Shown one piece after another: positions 48,901 to 57,339 of a stretch of DNA of 64,000 bases. Below the pieces are notes generated by a model. The model made no database searches. It worked only from the letters and a program-made list of their open reading frames with translations, and was not told the DNA's origin. Both the position numbers and the translations under genes were made by a program. Numbering within the stretch: the first letter of the stretch is position 1; each line of letters starts with the position of its first letter. The DNA is taken from assembly GCF_900105945.1 (NCBI RefSeq), contig NZ_FNSO01000001.1:248001-312000 (forward strand), given 5' to 3'. The DNA comes from Amycolatopsis tolypomycina (GTDB taxonomy: Bacteria > Actinomycetota > Actinomycetes > Mycobacteriales > Pseudonocardiaceae).

Positions 48901-50068
48901 GCCGCAGGTCGCGGTGCGCGGCACGACGTTGTCCATCCCGCGGCTCGCCCGCGCCGCCCGGCCGGACGCGCCCGCCGGGTTCAAGACCGACGGGCCGGTG
49001 CTGGTCACCGGCGGGACCGGCTCGCTCGGCGGCCTGGCCGCCCGGCACCTCGTCGAGCGGCACGGCGTCCGGCAGCTGGTGCTCGCCAGCCGTCGCGGCC
49101 TGGACGCCGACGGCGCGAAGGACCTGGTCACCGACCTCACCGCACTGGGCGCCGACGTTTCGGTCGCCGCCTGCGACGTCGCCGACCGGGACCAGGTGGC
49201 GGCGCTGCTGGCCGAGCACCGGCCGACCGCCGTCATCCACACGGCCGGGATCGCCGACGCCGGGGTGATCGGGACGGTGACGCCGGACCGGCTGGCCGAG
49301 GTGTTCGCCGCGAAGGCCGACGCCGCCCGCCACCTCCACGAGCTGGCCGGCGACCTCGACGCGTTCGTCGTCTACTCCTCGGTCTCGGCCGTGTTCATGG
49401 GCGCGGGCAGCGGCAGCTACGCCGCGGCCAACGCGTACCTGGACGGGCTGATGGCCCACCGCCGCGCGGCGGGCCTGCCGGGCCAGTCGCTGGCGTGGGG
49501 CCTGTGGGACCAGACCTCCGGCGGCATGGCGGCCGGGACCGACGAAGCCGGCCGGGCCCGGATGACCCGGCGCGGCGGCCTCGTCGCCATGAACCCCGCG
49601 GAGGGCATGGAACTCTTCGACGCCGCCATCTCCGCCGGAGACGCCGTGCTGGTGCCCGCCCGGCTCGACCTGCGGGGCCTGCGCGCCGAAGCGGCGAGCG
49701 GCGCCGACGTGCCGCACCTGCTGCGCGGCCTGGTCCGCGCGCGACGGCAGCAGGCGCCCACGGCGTCCACTGTGGACGAGAATTGGGCCGGCCGGCTGGC
49801 CGGGCTCGACCCGGCCGAGCGGGCGAAGGTCCTCCTGGACCTGGTGCGTGCCCAGGTGGCCGGGGTGCTGGGCTACCGCGGCGGCCGGCAGGTCGACCCG
49901 GACCAGGGGCTGTTCGAGATCGGGTTCGACTCGCTCACCGCGGTCGAACTCCGCAACCGGCTGCGCGCCCGCACCGAACGGAAGATCGCGCCGAGCGTGG
50001 TCTTCGACCACCCGACCCCGGCCCTGCTCGCCGCGCACCTGAACGAACTGCTCTCAACGAAGGGGTGA
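39908..50068 (+). CDS. rifE: RifE: rifamycin-type PKS modules 9 and 10
   Basis: This 3386-residue protein carries the last two extension modules; ATG 39908 follows GAGGACACAGG and begins an N-terminal docking helix. Module 9: KS 31-451, AT 551-845 with GHSIGE and HAFH (malonyl), DH 908-1184 with HVIGGVVLVA (the usual Pro is Ala) and LLDAALH, KR with LDD and [10 protein letters not shown] about 1595-1678. Module 10: KS 1700-2118, AT with GHSQGE and YASH (methylmalonyl), DH 2575-2845 with HAVRDVVLVP (the usual Gly is Asp) and LLDAALH, KR with [10 protein letters not shown] about 3295-3378. Both DHs must work to give the conjugated diene next to the amide. There is no thioesterase; the protein ends right after the ACP, and RifF takes over 5 bp downstream. 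Confidence 0.96.
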   Translation: MATDEKLLKYLKRVTAELHSLRKQGARHADEPLAVVGMACRFPGGVASPEDLWQLVAGGVDALSDFPDDRGWELDGLFDPDPDNPGTSYTSQGGFLRGAGLFDAGLFGISPREALVMDPQQRVLLETSWEALEDAGVDPLSLKGSDVGVFSGVFTQGYGAGAITPDLEAFAGIGAASSVASGRVSYTFGLEGPAVTIDTACSSSLVAIHLAAQALRAGECSMALAGGATVMPTPGTFVAFSRQRVLAADGRSKAFSSTADGTGWAEGAGVLVLERLSVAQERGHRILAVIRGSAVNQDGASNGLTAPNGPSQQRVIRKALSGAGLVASDVDIVEAHGTGTALGDPIEAQALLATYGQGRETPLWLGSVKSNFGHTQAAAGVAGVIKMVQALRHGTMPPTLHVAEPTPEVDWSAGAVSLLTEPRAWPAGDRPRRAGVSAFGISGTNAHLILEEAPPVDAVPDEPVVEGPLPLVVSAGSPTSLAAQAGRLADALESGVPAARLAGALLSGRALLGDRAVVVAGTDEEAVAGLRALARGERVPGVVTGSGKPGNVAFVFPGQGSQRPGMGRELYDRYPVFATAFDEACEQLDTCLAGRAGHRVRDVVLGEVPAETGLLNQTVFTQAGLFAVESALFRLAGYWGVRPDVVIGHSIGEITAAYAAGVFSLPDAARIVAARGRLMQALAPGGAMVAVAASEAEVAELLGEGVELAAVNGPSAVVLSGDEDAVLAAATQMRERGYKTKQLKVSHAFHSARMDPMLAEFAAELAGVTWHEPEIPVVSNVTGRLAGPGELTEPGYWAEHVRRPVRFAEGIAESGATLFVELGPGAALTGLVEETADVTCVAALRDDRPEDTALLAAVAELFVRGVGVDWSALLPPVTGFVDLPKYAFDQRNYWLQPAAPATGAASLGQVAADHPLLGAVVRLPQPDGLVFTSRLSLKSHPWLADHVIGGVVLVAGTGLVELAVRAGDEAGCPVLEELVIEAPLPVPDRGGVRIQVVVGAAGETGARTVEVYSLREDAGAEVWTRHATGFLAATSSAHEPFDFTAWPPPGVERIDVGDFYDELIERGYTYGPSFRGLRTVWRRGDEIFAEVALAEDDRADAARFGIHPGLLDAALHAGMLGAATTEEPGRPVLPFAWNGLVLHAAGASALRVRLAPSGPDALSVEAADEAGGLVVTADSLVSRPVSTEQLDAAAHRDALFRLAWTEISPAGEAPADQVEVLEASGERDPLELTGRVLEAVQTWLADAADDARLVVVTRGAVHEVTDPAGAAVWGLIRAAQAENPDRIILLDTDGAVPLGRVLASGEPQVAIRDTTLTAPRLARAEAAGTPAVSGGTVLISGAGSLGVLTARHLVARHGVRRLVLASRQGAAADGMAELTAELTAQGAEVSVVACDLADRARVEALLAEHHPTAVVHTAGVLDDGVFESLTRERLAKVFAPKVDAVRHLDELTRDLDLDAFVVFSSASGVFGSAGQGNYAAANAYLDAVVARRRAAGLPGTSLAWGLWEQTDGMTAHLGGADQARAGRGGVLALSPAEGMELFDAAPDGLVVPVKLDLRKTRAGGPVPHLLRGLVRPGRQQARPASTVDSGLAGRLAGLAPAEQEALLLDVVRTQVALVLGHAGPEAVRADTAFKDTGFDSLTSVELRNRLREASGLKLPATLVFDYPTPVALARYLRDELGDPAAATPAVTTAAADLGEPIAIVGMACRLPGGVTDPEGLWRLVRDGLEGLSPFPEDRGWDLENLFDHDPGTTYTSQGGFLEGAGLFDAGFFGISPREALAMDPQQRLLLEVSWEALEGAGVDPGSLKGADVGVFAGVSNQGYGMGADPAELAGYASTAGASSVVSGRVSYVFGFEGPAVTIDTACSSSLVAMHLAGQALRQGECSMALAGGVTVMGTPGTFVEFAKQRGLAGDGRCKAYAEGADGTSWAEGVGVVVLERLSVARERGHRILAVLSGSAVNSDGASNGLTAPNGPSQQRVIRRALAGAGLKPSDVDIVEGHGTGTALGDPIEAQALLATYGQERETPLWLGSVKSNFGHTQSAAGVAGVIKMVQALRHGVMPPTLHAAEPTSQVDWSAGAVSLLTEAREWPRNGRPRRAGVSSFGISGTNAHLIIEEAPDEPQLAETRPDSGIVPLVLSARSAGSLTRQARRLAAFLGDEPLADVAGALAARARFGERAVVVADSADEARAGLAALARGEDQPGLVAGRAGTPGKLVWVFPGQGTQWAGMGRELLETSPVFAERIAECAAALEPWIDWSLLDVLRGGGDLDRVDVLQPASWAMMVGLAAVWSSAGVVPDAVVGHSQGEIAAACVSGALSLEDAAKVVALRSQAIAAKLSGRGGMASVAAGEADVEPRLAAGVEVAAVNAPGSVVIAGDATALDETLEVLSGAGIRVRRVAVDYASHTRHVEDIEETLAQALAGIDTRAPLVPFFSTLTGEWIRDAGVVDGGYWYRNLRGRVRFGPAVEALLAQGHGVFVEISAHPVLVQPISELTDETGAAVTGSLRRDDGGPRRLLTSMAELFVRGVDVGWTTLVPPARVDLPTYAFDHEHYWLRPTDTASDAVSLGLAGAGHPLLGAVVELPQSDGLLFTSRLSLRSHPWLADHAVRDVVLVPGTGLVELAVRAGDEAGCPVLDELVIEAPLVVPRRGGVRVQVALGGPAEDGSRTVDVHSRREDDDGWTRHATGVLAPGGRARAAAFDFAAWPPPDAKAVDITGAYDVLADVGYGYGPTFRAVRAVWRRGEETFAEIALPEDADAGAFGIHPALLDAALHSTMVSAAADTESYGDEVRLPFAWNGLRLHAAGASTLRVRVAKPERDSMSLEAVDETGGLVVTLDSLVGRPVSNDQLNTAAGAGSLYRVAWTPLSPVDTALPVPSWVPVGSAEQVATLADDVLTGAAEAPAAAVMEAVGDPVPALTVRVLDVVQCWLAGGGLEHTKLVIVTRGAVPAGDGVVTDPAAAAVWGLVRAAQAENPDRIVLLDADSAVPPLLGSVLETGEPQVAVRGTTLSIPRLARAARPDAPAGFKTDGPVLVTGGTGSLGGLAARHLVERHGVRQLVLASRRGLDADGAKDLVTDLTALGADVSVAACDVADRDQVAALLAEHRPTAVIHTAGIADAGVIGTVTPDRLAEVFAAKADAARHLHELAGDLDAFVVYSSVSAVFMGAGSGSYAAANAYLDGLMAHRRAAGLPGQSLAWGLWDQTSGGMAAGTDEAGRARMTRRGGLVAMNPAEGMELFDAAISAGDAVLVPARLDLRGLRAEAASGADVPHLLRGLVRARRQQAPTASTVDENWAGRLAGLDPAERAKVLLDLVRAQVAGVLGYRGGRQVDPDQGLFEIGFDSLTAVELRNRLRARTERKIAPSVVFDHPTPALLAAHLNELLSTKG

Positions 50069-50072
50069 TGAC

Positions 50073-50849
50073 GTGTTCGACGTGGAGACCTACCTCCAGC
50101 AGATCGGCTGCGGCGGGGAAACCGGCGTGGACCTGGAGACGCTGGCGAAGCTGCAGAAGAGCCACCTGACGGCGATCCCGTACAGCAGCCTCGCCTACCC
50201 CCCGCGGGACGCGGTCAACGTCGTCGACCTCGACGAGGACGACGTCTTCGTGACCAGCATCGCCGAGGCGAAAGGCGGCGCCTGCTACCACCTGAACCGG
50301 CTGTTCCACCGGCTGCTCACCGAACTCGGCTACGACGTCACGCCACTCGCCGGCAGCACCGCCGAAGGCCGCGAGACCTTCGGGACCGACGTCGAGCACA
50401 TGTTCAACCTCGTCACCCTCGACGGCGCCGACTGGCTGGTGGACGTCGGCTACCCCGGCCCCACCTACGTCGAGCCGCTGAAGCTCTCGCCCGCCGTGCA
50501 AACCCAGTACGGCAGCCAGTTCCGGGTGGTGGAGCAGGACTCCGGGCACGCGGTGCAACGCCGCGGCGCGGTCACCCGCTGGAGCACCATCTACACCTTC
50601 ACGACCCAGCCGCGCGAGTGGAGTGACTGGAAGGAACTGGAGGACAACTTCCGGGCACTGGTGGGGGACACCACCCGCACCGACACCCGGGAAACCCTGT
50701 GCGGCCGGGCGTTCGACGGCGGCCAGGTCTTCCTGCGGCAGCGGCGGTACCTGACGGTCACGGACGGCCGCGAGCAGGTGCGCACCATCACCGACGACGA
50801 CGAGCACCGGGCGCTGGTGGCCCGCGTGCTGTCCGGCGACCACGGCTGA
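50073..50849 (+). CDS. rifF: RifF: ansamycin amide synthase (arylamine N-acetyltransferase family)
   Basis: This 258-residue enzyme belongs to the arylamine N-acetyltransferase family. In ansamycin pathways such enzymes move the finished polyketide from the last ACP to an active-site Cys and let the AHBA nitrogen attack, giving the macrolactam (proansamycin X in the rifamycin route). The Cys-His-Asp triad is visible as Cys71 (KGGACYHLN), His109 (VEHMFNLV) and Asp124 (LVDVGYPGP). The GTG at 50073 follows AAGGGG and lies 4 bp past the rifE stop, so the two are probably translated together. Its place immediately after a thioesterase-less PKS is typical. Confidence 0.96.
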   Translation: MFDVETYLQQIGCGGETGVDLETLAKLQKSHLTAIPYSSLAYPPRDAVNVVDLDEDDVFVTSIAEAKGGACYHLNRLFHRLLTELGYDVTPLAGSTAEGRETFGTDVEHMFNLVTLDGADWLVDVGYPGPTYVEPLKLSPAVQTQYGSQFRVVEQDSGHAVQRRGAVTRWSTIYTFTTQPREWSDWKELEDNFRALVGDTTRTDTRETLCGRAFDGGQVFLRQRRYLTVTDGREQVRTITDDDEHRALVARVLSGDHG

Positions 50850-50868
50850 ACCGGCGAAAGGCACGACG

Positions 50869-51053
50869 ATGACGGAAAAAGAGGGCCTGCTGGCGAGGTT
50901 CGCCGGCGTGTGCAGGTCCGCCTACCACCTGCACTACCTGCCCTACCTGCACCTCTTCTACGGCGGCGAATACCTCCACCACGGCAGCGAGCCGGTGGCC
51001 CGGATCGCCGACCTGCCGTACCGGACGCTGCCGGAGCCGCGGGAGCCCTCGCC

Positions 51054-51057
<4 letters not shown>
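50869..51057 (+). CDS. Small uncharacterised protein between rifF and rifG
   Basis: This 62-residue ORF is not recognised. The ATG at 50869 has GAAAGG nine bases upstream, and its TGA overlaps the GTG start of rifG (GTGA at 51054-51057), the same arrangement as other coupled genes here, which supports real translation. The sequence has a charged start (MTEKEGLL), a central stretch rich in His, Tyr and Leu (residues about 19-38, containing YHLHYLPYLHLFYGG), and a Pro-rich acidic end. There is no signal peptide or clear membrane helix. It could be a small accessory protein for an AHBA enzyme or RifF, a metal-binding peptide, or only a leader that couples rifG to rifF. No function is claimed. 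Confidence 0.6.
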
Positions 51058-53407
<2,350 letters not shown>

Positions 53408-53415
53408 GCCCCATG

Positions 53416-53498
53416 CGCCCCAATGTGGCGTTCGGTGCGTCCAACGCACCCAATGTGGCGTTCGGTGCGTTGAGCGCAACCAACGCCACATTGGGGCG
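53416..53498 (+). repeat. Direct and inverted repeat cluster between rifH and rifI
   Basis: The 108-bp gap between rifH and rifI is almost filled by one repeat unit in three copies. Two direct copies of 22 bp lie at 53419-53440 and 53449-53470. A 17-bp stretch at 53416-53432 is perfectly inverted at 53482-53498 (right arm AACGCCACATTGGGGCG). The transcript could fold into a long stem-loop with the 17-bp stem, an attenuator, partial terminator or stability element between rifH and rifI. It is less GC-rich than its neighbours and resembles a REP-like dispersed element. The rifI ribosome-binding site (GAGGAGAGG) begins immediately after it. Confidence 0.85.
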
Positions 53499-53515
53499 TT
53501 TGAGGAGAGGGCGAG

Positions 53516-54328
53516 ATGACCATCAGCGGCACCACCCGCCTGTACGTCGTGCTGGGCGATCCGGTCGCGCAGGTCCAGTCGCCCGGGCTGCTGAACCCGC
53601 TGTTCGCGGAGCTGGGCCTCGACGCGGTGCTCGTCCCGGTGCACGCGCCGGCGTCGCAGCTGGAGGGGATCGTCGCCGGGCTGAAGGCCGTCGCCAACCT
53701 CGACGGCATCTTCGTCACCGTGCCGCACAAGGCGGCCGCGGCCGGGCTCGCCGACCGGTGCGGCCCGATGGTGGAGATCACCGGCAGCGCCAACGTCCTG
53801 CGCCGGGAGGCCGACGGCCGGTGGTACGCCGAGAACTTCGACGGCACCGGCTTCGTGGCCGGGCTCGTCGAAGCCGGGCACGATCCCCAGGCACAAAAGG
53901 TGTTCCTGGCCGGGGCCGGCGGCGCGGGCAGCGCCATCGCGGCCGCTCTGCTGGCCGCGGGCGCGGACCGGCTGGTCGTCTGCGACCCGGACACGGCGAA
54001 GCTGACGTCGTTGCAAGCGCGCCTGGGCGCACACTGGCCCGGCCGCACGTCGGTGTCGGCCGAACCGGACATCGCGGGCGCCGACATCGTCGTGAACGCG
54101 ACGCCGCTCGGGCTGCGTCCCGAAGACCCGCTGCCGTTCCGGCCGGCGGAGCTGGCCCCGCGCAGCGTGGTCGCCGACATCATCATGAAACCCCGCGAAA
54201 CCCGCCTTCTCCGCGAAGCGGCGGCGCTCGGGCACCGCGTCCATCACGGAATCCACATGCTCGACGGGCAAATGGACTCCTACCGCGCTTTTTTCGGCCT
54301 GGGGACGCTACCAAGCCGAGGGATGTAG
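53516..54328 (+). CDS. rifI: RifI: aminoquinate/aminoshikimate dehydrogenase (shikimate dehydrogenase family)
   Basis: This 270-residue NAD(P)-dependent enzyme belongs to the shikimate/quinate dehydrogenase family, encoded among the aminoshikimate genes and thought to interconvert aminoquinate and aminodehydroquinate. Conserved points include the catalytic Lys in FVTVPHKAAA, the Asp in NFDGTGF and the nucleotide loop LAGAGGAGSAIA. The N-terminal substrate loop reads GDPVAQVQSP, departing from the usual shikimate-binding SxS pattern, and NTDG is NFDG; both changes fit a substrate other than shikimate. ATG 53516 follows GAGGAGAGGGCG. The following 60 bp before rifK carry a short T-rich stretch. 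Confidence 0.9.
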   Translation: MTISGTTRLYVVLGDPVAQVQSPGLLNPLFAELGLDAVLVPVHAPASQLEGIVAGLKAVANLDGIFVTVPHKAAAAGLADRCGPMVEITGSANVLRREADGRWYAENFDGTGFVAGLVEAGHDPQAQKVFLAGAGGAGSAIAAALLAAGADRLVVCDPDTAKLTSLQARLGAHWPGRTSVSAEPDIAGADIVVNATPLGLRPEDPLPFRPAELAPRSVVADIIMKPRETRLLREAAALGHRVHHGIHMLDGQMDSYRAFFGLGTLPSRGM

Positions 54329-54335
54329 CGCCCGC

Positions 54336-54357
54336 GGCTGCCGATCTAGCCTTTTTT
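54336..54357 (+). terminator. Weak stem with T-run between rifI and rifK
   Basis: A four-base stem (GGCT at 54336-54339, AGCC at 54348-54351) is followed by six T residues, rare in this DNA. The stem is too short for a convincing intrinsic terminator. The same TAGCCT could instead act as a -10-like box for rifK. The function is uncertain. Confidence 0.2.
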
Positions 54358-54388
54358 CATTCGAACCCCAGCGGAGATTCGGAGAACC

Positions 54389-55555
54389 ATGAACGCGCGA
54401 AAGGCACCGGAATTCCCGGCGTGGCCGCAGTACGACGACGCCGAGCGGGCCGGCCTGGTCCGCGCGCTCGAACAGGGCCAGTGGTGGCGCATGGGCGGGG
54501 ACGAGGTGAACTCCTTCGAGCGCGAGTTCGCCGCCCACCACGGCGCCGCGCACGCGCTGGCGGTCACGAACGGCACGCACGCGCTGGAGCTCGCCCTGCA
54601 GGTCATGGGCGTCGGCCCGGGCACCGAGGTCATCGTGCCCGCCTTCACCTTCATCTCCTCGTCCCAGGCGGCCCAGCGGCTCGGCGCGGTCACCGTCCCG
54701 GTCGACGTCGACGCGCGCACCTACAACCTCGACCCGGAGGCGGTCGCCGCCGCCGTCACCCCGCGCACCAAGGTGATCATGCCGGTGCACATGGCCGGGC
54801 TGATGGCCGACATGGACGCGCTGGCCAAGATCTCCGCCGACACCGGCGTCCCGCTGCTGCAGGACGCCGCGCACGCGCACGGCGCGCGCTGGCAGGGCAA
54901 GCGCGTCGGCGAGCTGGACAGCATCGCCACGTTCAGCTTCCAGAACGGCAAGCTGATGACGGCGGGCGAGGGCGGCGCGGTCGTCTTCCCCGACGGCGAA
55001 ACCGAAAAGTACGAGACGGCGTTCCTCCGGCACAGCTGCGGCCGTCCCCGCGACGACCGCCGGTACTTCCACAAGATCGCCGGCTCCAACATGCGGCTCA
55101 ACGAGTTCACCGCGTCCGTGTTGCGTGCGCAGCTGGCCCGCCTCGACGAGCAGATCGCCGTGCGCGACGAGCGCTGGACCCTGCTGTCGGAGCTGCTCGG
55201 CGCGATCGACGGCGTCGTGCCGCAGGGCGGCGACGTGCGCGCCGACCGCAACTCCCACTACATGGCCATGTTCCGCGTCCCCGGGCTCCCCGAGGAGCGG
55301 CGCAACGTCCTGGTCGACCGGCTCGTCGAGGCCGGCCTGCCCGCCTTCGCCGCGTTCCGCGCGATCTACCGCACCGACGCCTTCTGGGAGCTCGGCGCCC
55401 CCGACGAGACCCTGGACGCGATCGCGCGGCGCTGCCCGAACACCGACGCGATCAGCAGCGACTGCGTCTGGCTGCACCACCGGGTCCTGCTCGCCGGCGA
55501 GCCGGAGATGCACGCGACCGCGGAGATCATCGCCGACGCCGTGGCCAGGGCATGA
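54389..55555 (+). CDS. rifK: RifK: AHBA synthase / aminotransferase (PLP-dependent, DegT family)
   Basis: This 388-residue PLP enzyme is the signature gene of ansamycin clusters. In characterised rifamycin producers it has two roles: aromatising aminodehydroshikimate to AHBA, and, with RifL, transaminating a 3-keto UDP-glucose to UDP-kanosamine. The Schiff-base Lys188 is seen in FSFQNGKLMTAGEGG; other blocks include VTNGTHALELAL and PAFTFISSSQAA for cofactor binding and LLQDAAHAHGARW with the PLP-pyridine Asp. ATG 54389 has GGAG just upstream. The stop overlaps the rifL start (ATGA), so RifK and RifL are translationally coupled, in keeping with their joint function. Confidence 0.97.
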   Translation: MNARKAPEFPAWPQYDDAERAGLVRALEQGQWWRMGGDEVNSFEREFAAHHGAAHALAVTNGTHALELALQVMGVGPGTEVIVPAFTFISSSQAAQRLGAVTVPVDVDARTYNLDPEAVAAAVTPRTKVIMPVHMAGLMADMDALAKISADTGVPLLQDAAHAHGARWQGKRVGELDSIATFSFQNGKLMTAGEGGAVVFPDGETEKYETAFLRHSCGRPRDDRRYFHKIAGSNMRLNEFTASVLRAQLARLDEQIAVRDERWTLLSELLGAIDGVVPQGGDVRADRNSHYMAMFRVPGLPEERRNVLVDRLVEAGLPAFAAFRAIYRTDAFWELGAPDETLDAIARRCPNTDAISSDCVWLHHRVLLAGEPEMHATAEIIADAVARA

Positions 55556-56622
55556 GTGTCCGGGCCGCGGTGGTCGGGCTCGGCTGGGCGGGCCGGGAGC
55601 TGTGGCTGCCCCTGCTGCGCGAGCACGCGGACTTCCAGGTGGTCGCGGCCGTGGACGCCGACCCGGCGTCGCGGCAGGCGTTCACGAAGGCGACCGGCAT
55701 CCCCACGCACGCCGCGGTGTCCGCGCTGACCGCGCGCGACGTCGACCTCGCCGTCGTCGCGGTGCCCAACTACCTGCACACCGAGGTGGCGGGCGCGCTG
55801 CTCGCCACCGGGATCTCCGTGTTCCTCGAGAAGCCGGTGTGCCTGACCTCGGCCGAGATCGACGTCCTCGCGGCGGCCGAGCGCAGCGGCGGGATGCTGC
55901 TGGCCGGCAGCGCCGCCCGCTACCGCGGTGACGTCGGGGCGCTGCGGCGGCTACTGCCGGAGCTCGGCGACATCCGGCACGTCGCCATGGGCTGGATCCG
56001 GGCCCGGGGCGTGCCGCGCGCGGGCGGCTGGTTCACCCAGCGCGAGAAGGCCGGCGGCGGCGCGCTGTACGACCTCGGCTGGCACCTGCTCGACACGCTC
56101 GCGTTCCTGCTCGGGCCGGCCACGTTCACCCAGGTCATCGGCGTGACGTCGGACGACTTCGTCAACGCCGGCGCCTGGCGCGCGGCCTGGCGGCAGGACC
56201 AGCTCGGCGCCGACGCCGCCGACGTCGAGGACACCGCGCGCGGCTTCCTGGTCCGCGACGACGGCGTCTCGGTGTCGCTGCGGGCGAGCTGGGCGTCGCA
56301 CCAGGCGCGGGACGTCTCGCTGATCCACGTCGAAGGCAGCGCCGGCACCGCGGACCTGCGGTGCACCTTCGGCTTCAGCCCCAACCGGGAGCCCGAACCC
56401 GTGCTGACGGTGACCCGCGAGGGCACCACCACCCGGCTGCCCGTGCCGCTCGAACGCGTCGGCGTCGAGTACACGCGCCAGGTGGGCGACCTCGCCGCGA
56501 TGCTGGCCGACCCGGCCAACCGCGGCCGCGCCGTCGCCGAAGCGCGGCCGATCGTCTCGATGATCGAGAACTTCTACGCCTCCGCGGGTTCGGCGCGCGC
56601 CGCCGTCCCGGCGTACCAGTAG
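55552..56622 (+). CDS. rifL: RifL: NAD(P)-dependent oxidoreductase (Gfo/Idh/MocA family)
   Basis: This 356-residue oxidoreductase starts with a Rossmann fold (VVGLGWAGRELWLP) and has the family motif FLEKPVC around residues 90-96. In the AHBA pathway it is assigned to oxidation of C3 of UDP-glucose, after which RifK transaminates to UDP-kanosamine. A second family block, GGGALYDLGWHLLD, carries the usual conserved Asp and His near the active site. It overlaps rifK by 4 bp and lies 12 bp before rifM, so it belongs to the same operon. Confidence 0.93.
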   Translation: MSVRAAVVGLGWAGRELWLPLLREHADFQVVAAVDADPASRQAFTKATGIPTHAAVSALTARDVDLAVVAVPNYLHTEVAGALLATGISVFLEKPVCLTSAEIDVLAAAERSGGMLLAGSAARYRGDVGALRRLLPELGDIRHVAMGWIRARGVPRAGGWFTQREKAGGGALYDLGWHLLDTLAFLLGPATFTQVIGVTSDDFVNAGAWRAAWRQDQLGADAADVEDTARGFLVRDDGVSVSLRASWASHQARDVSLIHVEGSAGTADLRCTFGFSPNREPEPVLTVTREGTTTRLPVPLERVGVEYTRQVGDLAAMLADPANRGRAVAEARPIVSMIENFYASAGSARAAVPAYQ

Positions 56623-56634
56623 AAAGGGTGCTCC

Positions 56635-57333
56635 ATGACATTCCCGATCGTCGATCGGCCGGAGACCGGGGCCGATCCCTCGGTGCCGGTCCGGCACGCG
56701 GTCATCTTCGACCTCGACGGGGTCGTCGTCGACAGCTTCGCGGTGATGAGCGAGGCCTTCGCCATCGCCTACGCCGAGGTCGTCGGCGACGGGCCGGCAC
56801 CCTTCGCGGAGTATCGGCGCCACCTCGGCCGTTATTTTCCGGATATCATGCGGATCATGGACCTGCCGCTGGAGATGGAGGAACCCTTCGTCCGCGAGAG
56901 CTACCGCCTCGCCGGCGAGGTCCAGGTCTTCGACGGCGTCACCGAGCTGCTGCTGACGCTGCGCGCGCGTGGCCTGCGGCTGGCCGTCGCCACCGGCAAG
57001 AGCGGCCCGCGGGCCCGGTCGCTGCTCGACGACCTCGGCCTGCTCCCGTTCTTCGAGCACGTCATCGGCTCGGACGAGGTCGCCCGCCCCAAGCCGGCCC
57101 CCGACATCGTGGCGCACGCGCTGAGCCTGCTGGACGTCCCGCCCGGGCAGGCCATCATGATCGGCGACGCGCCCACCGACATCGCCAGCGCGCAGGGCGC
57201 GGGCGTCGCTTCGGCGGCGGCCCTGTGGGCGCCCCCGGACGACATCGGCGAGCTGCTCGCCGCGGGCCCCGACGTCGTGCTGCGGCAGCCGGCCGACCTG
57301 CTCGCGCTCTGCCCGTCGGTGCCCGGTCGCTGA
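56635..57333 (+). CDS. rifM: RifM: HAD-family phosphatase of the kanosamine branch
   Basis: This 232-residue haloacid-dehalogenase-type hydrolase has the four HAD motifs: the nucleophile loop FDLDGVVVDS, the Thr/Lys region VATGKSG, the Lys in RPKPAPD and the acidic motif MIGDAPTD. In the AHBA pathway it is assigned to releasing kanosamine from its nucleotide-activated form between the RifK/RifL and RifN steps. ATG 56635 follows GAAAGGG. It sits tightly between rifL and rifN. Many HAD proteins are promiscuous phosphatases, so the exact substrate rests on context. Confidence 0.92.
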   Translation: MTFPIVDRPETGADPSVPVRHAVIFDLDGVVVDSFAVMSEAFAIAYAEVVGDGPAPFAEYRRHLGRYFPDIMRIMDLPLEMEEPFVRESYRLAGEVQVFDGVTELLLTLRARGLRLAVATGKSGPRARSLLDDLGLLPFFEHVIGSDEVARPKPAPDIVAHALSLLDVPPGQAIMIGDAPTDIASAQGAGVASAAALWAPPDDIGELLAAGPDVVLRQPADLLALCPSVPGR

Positions 57334-57339
57334 TCGCGC

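Noticed and set aside
393..50068. Long repeats across the PKS as tandem mobile elements
   Set aside because: They are homologous KS, AT, KR and ACP domains; no transposase or terminal inverted repeats are seen.
53416..53498. CRISPR-like array between rifH and rifI
   Set aside because: Only two direct copies with an 8-bp gap and one inverted copy; no spacers of regular length and no cas genes.
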